From: Saccharothrix sp. ALI-22-I
Lineage (GTDB): Bacteria > Actinomycetota > Actinomycetes > Mycobacteriales > Pseudonocardiaceae
Assembly (NCBI RefSeq): GCF_001984175.1
Contig: NZ_MTQP01000024.1
Location: forward strand, 1 to 33,396
Direction of reading: 5' to 3'
DNA: 33,396 bases
This document shows positions 29,801-33,396 of the stretch, in pieces. The notes under the pieces were generated by a model that had not been told where the DNA came from, ran no database searches, and saw only the letters and a list, made by a program, of their open reading frames with translations. Within the stretch, counting starts at the first letter, position 1, and each line of letters starts with the position of its first letter. Made by a program: the position numbers and the translations under genes.

Positions 29801-32449
29801 GGGACGCCGCTGGGCATCGAAGTCGCGCGCTACGACATGACACCGGGCAGGGCCCACGTGCCGGGCCGCATCCGGGGCGCCCTGTCCGACCCGGCTGCCG
29901 CTCCGGTTGCCGACTCCGCTCCGGTTGCCGACTCCGCCCCCGATCCCGTTGCCGACCCCGACGGCGCCGCCGCCCGGATCCCGGGATCGGAGTTCCACGG
30001 GGAGGGGCGGCGCCGCGCCGACCCGGTGGCCGTGGACCGGTTGGTGCGCGAGGCGATCCGCCGGGTGGCGCCCCACGCCGACGTGCGGTCGGTCACCTCC
30101 GACCGCAACGGCGGCTACGTCGTCACCACCCACGACGACAGCGAGTTCCACGTGGTGGTCGAGGTCGGCCCGGTGCCCACCGGCGACCCGGCCGTCTACG
30201 TCGCCGACCCGGTCACCCGCACCGCCGTGGTGCGCGTGTCCGAGCGGGCCGCCGACCACGTCGTGGAACGCGCGCTCGCCCACGAGATCGCGGAGCTCGA
30301 CGCGTTCTTCGCCGGGAACGCGCCCGAGACGGACGTGCTCACCCCCGACCGGCCGCCCGGCGACCGGCTCGACCTCTCGCCGCACGACCAGGGCAGGCAG
30401 GCCGAGCTGCGTCAGCTCGACCGCGCCCTGACCGAGACCGGCCGGCACCGGCTGCTGCGCCGCAGGCTGCTGCGCGCCGAGATGCGCGCGCTCGTCCGGC
30501 ATCTGGGCCTGCACCCGTACCAGGACGACGCACCGAACCGCGTGGCGCTGCTGTCGCCGGACGTGGACGCGATCGTGCGTCAGCACGCACCGCCCACGGC
30601 CCGCCGTCCGCCGAAGGGGCCCACCGGACGCCCGCCGTGGCGGGTCGAGCTGTTGGCGAAGGTCACCGGCGAGTTCCTGCCGGCGGCGGCCGCTGCGGGG
30701 GTCGTCCTGGCGGGCGCGCCCGCGACCGCGTTCGGGCTCGCCGCGGGCGTCGCGGTGCAGGCGCTGGTCGGCAGCGTGGTCGAGACCTGGTACACCGCGC
30801 GGCAGCAGGCCACCACCGCGGCTGCCAAGGACTTCGACGCGGAGGTGCGCCGGGCCGAGGGCGCCCGGCGCCGCCAGGCGCTGCTGGAACCGATCGTCGC
30901 GCGATTGCGCGTCCCGGTGGACCTGTCACCGCCGACCGCGTCGCCGTCGGGATCGCGCCCGACAGAGCTGCCGCCGTGGTGGGTGACCGCGGTGCGGCGG
31001 GGCGTGCCCGTGCTCTCGGGCGCGGCGGTGGTGACCGCGCTCGGGCCGATCGGCATCCCGCTGGGGACGCTGATCGCGTCGTGGGGCGTTGCCGCGGTGG
31101 CGGTGACCGTCGGTCCGCTCGCCGAGCGCTACCGGCTGCGGCAGGAGCTGGCCGCGGACGTCGACCGCGCCGATCTGCTCGCCCGCGAGGTCGACGTCCG
31201 TGACGCGGCGCTGGAGGTGGCCCTCGCCGAGGCGCTGCACGCGTTGCTGGACCGGCTCGACCGGATCTTCGAACAACGCCCTGTCGACCACGACCCGCCG
31301 TCCCGCCCCGCCCCCGTGCCCGACTCCGCCGCGCCAGGGCGTAAGGAGTACCTGGTGAAGGGGGCGTTCGAGGGTGGCCACCACGTCGTCCGGCAGACGG
31401 CGGGCGCCGTGGACCAGGCGGCGACGGACCCGATGGGCAAGCTGGTGGCCCAACTCGACCCCATCATCCACGGGCTGAGCCGGCTCATCGCCGGCGTGGT
31501 CACCGCGGGGTACGTCGAACGCGCGTGGCGCGAGCGCGAGGTCGCCACGAGCGCCGAGCGGTCCCGCTACGACCAGGCCCTGGACCAGGCCGAGCTGCAC
31601 CTGCGCAAGTGGGAGGTGGCGCAGGAGCTGCTGGCCCTGGCGCGGCGGCAGGCCGACGAGGCCGAGTGGCTGGTCGCCGAACAGCAGGCCCTGCTGCGCT
31701 CGGTCGCGCACCGGGCGGCCCGCATCGCCCGCGAACCGGTGCCGCCCGCGGACCCGGGCGCGCTCACCCCCCGCCCGCCCGGCGGGCGACCGCCGGGCCG
31801 GCCGAGCAGGCGCGCGTTCGCGGTGCGCGCCGGGGTGCCCGCCGTCGTCGCGGTCGCGGTCGCGGCCACCCTCGGGGTGCCGGAGGGCGTCTTCTGGGCG
31901 GTGGCGGCTTCGGCCGCCGTCGAGCCCGGTGGAGCGGTCGGCCAGTGGTGGAAGAGGAAGGCCGAACTCGCCGCCGCGGACGCGAAGCGGGAAGCCGAGC
32001 GCGGCCCGGGAGCCCGGCGCGCCGCCGCCGAGATCGAGGCCGTGCACCGGTTCGCCTCGGACCTGGTGCGCCGCGAACTGGACGCCCGCACCGAGCAGGT
32101 CCGCCGCGCCGCGCGGGTCCGCCGCCTGGTGGACCACCTGCGCCGCCCCCGGCAGTCGGTGTTCACCGGGTGGATCCGGCCGGACCGCCCCGAAGCCGTC
32201 CTGCGCGCCGTGGCCGAGGCCTTCCGGCGCCTGGCCACCGACCCCGGTCCGTGGGAGTCGCTGCCCGCCCGGCTGGCGGCGCTGCGCGAGATCGAGGTCC
32301 TGGCCCACCGCGTGCGGCGGTTCACCGAGCACGCCGAGGCCACCGGCCGGTCCGCGCCGCTGGCGCAAGCGCGGACCGACCTGGGGCGGGCGCTCGACGC
32401 CTACCACGACCTGCTGCGCGAATCCGGCCTGCCCGCCCAGTTCCCCTGA
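26879..32449 (+). CDS. Giant type VII polymorphic-toxin-like protein with PD-(D/E)XK nuclease-like domain
   Basis: An 1856-residue protein in six parts. (1) Residues 1-115, WXG100/CpnT-like (FWSEIKSQVDNVWPPDNEDD, then VEQAWTDAAGFGYYAG). (2) About 120-165, hydrophobic Gly/Ala/Val helices. (3) About 340-660, a Thr/Ala/Pro/Ser linker with LGSTG repeats. (4) About 668-910, a nuclease-like domain: FDQLYV (Asp849) and VVVEAKN (Glu867, Lys869) give D-x17-ExK, followed by NRYKQGHPEYVRS. (5) About 1010-1150, a domain ending ALAHEIAELDAFF (His1135). (6) About 1250-1730, four degenerate modules of membrane hairpin plus charged coiled coil, then a helical end. Probably exported as an antibacterial effector; the first four parts suggest this. 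Usual toxins end with the catalytic domain, but here about 950 residues follow. No immunity gene is adjacent. ATG 26879 follows the Esx-like gene by 9 bases. Confidence 0.85.
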   Translation: MAIPEPPDTHGFWSEIKSQVDNVWPPDNEDDAYALADTWLRASDALFALCDDLTARAGQVEQAWTDAAGFGYYAGIMHLANGLLSTNDTSGSYRELAESMRQLSANARQYGVDVREAKIGVVVEVAANVVAYGLALGVPLIGPLVAGRIVSIVAGRLASFIAGMAGRVASQGAVKVTTIALNAGGEVARETLEETAIATTTQLVSMAEGNRNALDAGKIGTAALGGALGALPGAGISRALQRPANAIASGLGGGALGKHASIGFRSFTSNAITSPASSYAAQNIVDGNYAALTNVGGYVDAIRDNYLGAGAMGASRANGVAFFGDLGNALGAQPTHMVPTGEFAPPDPGGPNVPPTALAPTDGTAATGTVSTGTAGTGLGTGTASTGLGSTGLGSTGLGSTGIGSTGIAPAPVETSTTGIRELDTPAAPLAPAQDPASPQATSPETTSRVGTTAAEVAAEPVPAVVGAATATADPAPMTTGSGTQADAATAAPPVTVSAAQGALPTGTATTPLATGATATGATTAGATTATGTTPTGPAMSVSTSPATPGPTAPGAASSTPASSTAPPAGQASSGTASSSTAPPGSGPPGTAAPGPATTSPPPAKRSTPTAGESTKDTPSAPAGALGAAAAAAAPAAAATPQPTAEPAAQPAARPAPARTTVSAPPPHQRIDVAVSHNHPEFERHAQEALVAAMNARDANGKPTPDADRLRARYYSAPYTTPGGTTLSNRKSQAPKLFTATDDEGVQVEATVPLVHRDNASGMYFIPREDSVPGVRLESETIPFGPAGVEPGSVEFLAHITEDWLTDKKRGEFMGERYADAMLKVIAARHPGEEVYRVYARDTGAGTFDQLYVRVVDDRVVGWVVVEAKNVHGDLTSRRAADGNRYKQGHPEYVRSVAAAVRASNGRAMPLHTFGHPVEPGPRELGQGPTGQAPRPPIAATLNGGAAVADSLITALDAGNVEYFVVRPAIDPGTGTPLGIEVARYDMTPGRAHVPGRIRGALSDPAAAPVADSAPVADSAPDPVADPDGAAARIPGSEFHGEGRRRADPVAVDRLVREAIRRVAPHADVRSVTSDRNGGYVVTTHDDSEFHVVVEVGPVPTGDPAVYVADPVTRTAVVRVSERAADHVVERALAHEIAELDAFFAGNAPETDVLTPDRPPGDRLDLSPHDQGRQAELRQLDRALTETGRHRLLRRRLLRAEMRALVRHLGLHPYQDDAPNRVALLSPDVDAIVRQHAPPTARRPPKGPTGRPPWRVELLAKVTGEFLPAAAAAGVVLAGAPATAFGLAAGVAVQALVGSVVETWYTARQQATTAAAKDFDAEVRRAEGARRRQALLEPIVARLRVPVDLSPPTASPSGSRPTELPPWWVTAVRRGVPVLSGAAVVTALGPIGIPLGTLIASWGVAAVAVTVGPLAERYRLRQELAADVDRADLLAREVDVRDAALEVALAEALHALLDRLDRIFEQRPVDHDPPSRPAPVPDSAAPGRKEYLVKGAFEGGHHVVRQTAGAVDQAATDPMGKLVAQLDPIIHGLSRLIAGVVTAGYVERAWREREVATSAERSRYDQALDQAELHLRKWEVAQELLALARRQADEAEWLVAEQQALLRSVAHRAARIAREPVPPADPGALTPRPPGGRPPGRPSRRAFAVRAGVPAVVAVAVAATLGVPEGVFWAVAASAAVEPGGAVGQWWKRKAELAAADAKREAERGPGARRAAAEIEAVHRFASDLVRRELDARTEQVRRAARVRRLVDHLRRPRQSVFTGWIRPDRPEAVLRAVAEAFRRLATDPGPWESLPARLAALREIEVLAHRVRRFTEHAEATGRSAPLAQARTDLGRALDAYHDLLRESGLPAQFP
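28031..28105 (+). repeat. 15-base tandem repeats encoding (L/I)GSTG
   Basis: About five units of TCCACCGGGCTCGGC, with A for C in the later ones, encode a pentapeptide repeat within the Thr/Ala-rich linker of the giant protein. Unit count may vary between strains by slippage without breaking the frame. Confidence 0.85.
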
Positions 32450-32492
32450 CCACCGCGCCGGGGCGCCACGCCGTCCGGCGACGTGGTGAACC

Positions 32493-32539
32493 GCGGCCCG
32501 CCGCACCACGCGTCCAGGACACGTGGTGCGGCGGGCCGC
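32493..32539. terminator. Terminator after the giant gene, perfect 18-bp stem
   Basis: GCGGCCCGCCGCACCACG pairs with CGTGGTGCGGCGGGCCGC around an 11-base loop, about 43 bases after the stop codon. It closes the operon, so no downstream immunity gene is co-transcribed. It lacks a T-run, as is common in high-GC actinomycetes. Confidence 0.82.
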
Positions 32540-32569
32540 TCGACGTCGTGCCGGGCTCTCCGCCGGCAC

Positions 32570-33089
32570 CTACCGGGGTGCGCCCACCCGGGACGGCGGG
32601 AGCAGCAGGGCCGCCCGCAACCGGGCGGCCGCGGGACTGCGTGCCAGTCCGCGGCGGACATCCCGCACGGCCCGCCACGCCTCGTCGGCGACCCGGGCAT
32701 CCGCGGGAACGCCCGACCACAGGGCCGCGTCCACGCTCACCGCCAGCCGGGACAGCCCGTCCACCACCGGTCCGGTCCGACGGCCGCGGCTGCGTCCCTC
32801 ACGGTCATCCCGGCTCCTATCGGCACGCCGTGGGCGCGCAAGCGGTCGCGTGCCTCCTCCCAGGCGCCCACGACCGCGGCGGGCCCGGTGGCGGCGCGCG
32901 CAACGCCGTCGCCAGCGGTGTGCCCAGCACCCACAGCACGAGCAGCACCAGGATGGTGTCGGCGGCGCCGAGGTCGCCGACCGGCTCCACCAGCGCGCCC
33001 GACGCGCCCAGCTCCGCGGACACCGCCACGCGCAGGTCTTCGTCGTCCTCGACCACCAGTACCCGCGAGCTCTGCCTCGCTGTCATCAA
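32570..33089 (-). pseudogene. Decayed fusion: response-regulator start joined to TgpA-like transglutaminase C-terminus
   Basis: From ATG 33089 the first about 42 residues are a receiver-domain start (SRVLVVEDDEDLRVAVSAEL, then GDLGAAD). This runs straight into DTILVLLVLWVLGTPLATAL, a transmembrane helix, and then, after a frameshift near 32890, AATGPAAVVGAWEEARDRLR and HGVPIGAGMTVRDAAAAVGP. A second one-base shift near 32765 leads to VVDGLSRLAVSVDAALWSG, then AWRAVRDVRRGLARSP, with a stop at 32570. The latter parts match the last helix and C-terminal tail of actinobacterial TgpA/DUF4129-type transglutaminase membrane proteins. Two genes were joined by a deletion and then decayed. Not functional. 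Confidence 0.62.
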
Positions 33090-33169
33090 AACCTCATGTG
33101 TCCGGGTCGATCGTATGGATCACCGGCGCGGGTCGCGCCGGGTTCGCCTACGACGAGAGGGAGTGGGTT

Positions 33170-33396
33170 TTGCTGTTCCACGTGCTCGGCCCGGTCGAGA
33201 TCCGCACCCCGGACGGGGTCGTGCTCGACGCGCGGGCCCGCAAGCCGATCACCGTGCTGACCGCGTTGCTGTCGCAGGTCAACGCCTGGACACCGGTCGA
33301 CCGGCTGATCGCCGCGACCTGGCCGGAACAGGCCACGCCGGCCTCTGCCGAGGCGAACCTCAAGACCTACATCTGGCAGCTGCGCCGGATCCTGCC
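33170..33396 (+). CDS. SARP/BTAD-family transcriptional regulator, N-terminal fragment
   Basis: The frame starts at TTG 33170, with GAGAGGGAG about 7 bases upstream, and runs off the window. The 75 residues seen form the winged-helix DNA-binding domain of SARP/AfsR regulators: FHVLGPVEIRTPDG, then ARKPITVLTALLSQVNAWTP, VDRLIAATWPE and ANLKTYIWQLRRIL. In SARPs a BTAD domain follows, sometimes with an NB-ARC ATPase; neither can be seen here. Such regulators often control specialised-metabolite clusters, so one may lie to the right. Divergent from the decayed receiver/TgpA fusion. Confidence 0.85.
   Translation, partial: MLFHVLGPVEIRTPDGVVLDARARKPITVLTALLSQVNAWTPVDRLIAATWPEQATPASAEANLKTYIWQLRRIL

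Noticed and set aside
30281..30299. HEIAEL in the giant protein as a zinc metalloprotease site
   Set aside because: Zincins need HExxH; this is HExxE followed by no clear third ligand, so I describe it only as a conserved-looking motif.
26533..31203. Plus-strand open frame of 1556 codons overlapping the giant gene
   Set aside because: His/Arg/Gly-rich shadow in another frame; the frame from 26879 has recognisable domains and follows the Esx-like gene properly.

Overview
The window is high-GC actinomycete DNA, most likely from the Pseudonocardiaceae (Saccharothrix, Lentzea or Actinosynnema-like). I base this on the GC-rich third codon positions, a single fused EccC with a mycosin, an IS481 transposase of actinobacterial type and a SARP regulator. 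The genus is an inference, not a match.

Region 1 (about 1-11450) looks like one end of an integrated element. On the minus strand lie remains of a siphophage head module in the order terminase large subunit, portal, minor head protein, scaffold. The module is damaged: the terminase is cut by an IS481-family element (6488-8438) and the portal carries a one-base frameshift. A lower-GC type II restriction-modification cassette (endonuclease, controller, adenine methyltransferase; 3526-5470) sits between portal and terminase. Across the IS lies a decayed second copy of the minor head gene instead of the missing terminase half. Next comes a small plus-strand operon (8977-10777) of Esx-like proteins, a YbaB-like protein and a membrane protein, then a frameshifted gene. 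The region ends at a 33-base tmRNA 3' end with a terminator-like hairpin behind it, which I read as the attachment site. Host DNA would resume to its right, starting with a decayed IS3-type transposase (11861-12393).

Region 2 (12485-26067) is a compact type VII (ESX-like) secretion locus. A minus-strand operon encodes two paralogous proteins of unknown function and a membrane-anchored kinase-like protein lacking the catalytic Asp. Divergent from it are eccD and eccB. Convergent to those is the eccC block, with a small YxxxD protein and an EspB/PPE-like substrate. A WXG100 pair runs divergently from eccC, and mycP follows on the minus strand. No eccE, eccA or espG is visible. A 16-bp dyad (CGGCA-N6-TGCCG) occurs in two divergent promoter regions of the locus, with a half-match in a third.

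Region 3 (26187-32449) is a three-gene operon, presumably served by this secretion machine: a YbaB-like protein, a small YxxxD-tailed Esx-like protein and a 1856-residue protein. The large protein has a WXG100/CpnT-like N-terminus, a long Thr/Ala/Pro linker, an internal PD-(D/E)XK nuclease-like domain, a HEIAEL-containing domain and a C-terminal third of about four membrane-hairpin plus coiled-coil modules. No immunity gene follows it. This is the best candidate for an undescribed system in the window.

Region 4 (32450-33396) holds a strong terminator, a decayed fusion of a response-regulator start with the C-terminus of a TgpA-like transglutaminase, and the beginning of a SARP/BTAD regulator that runs off the window.
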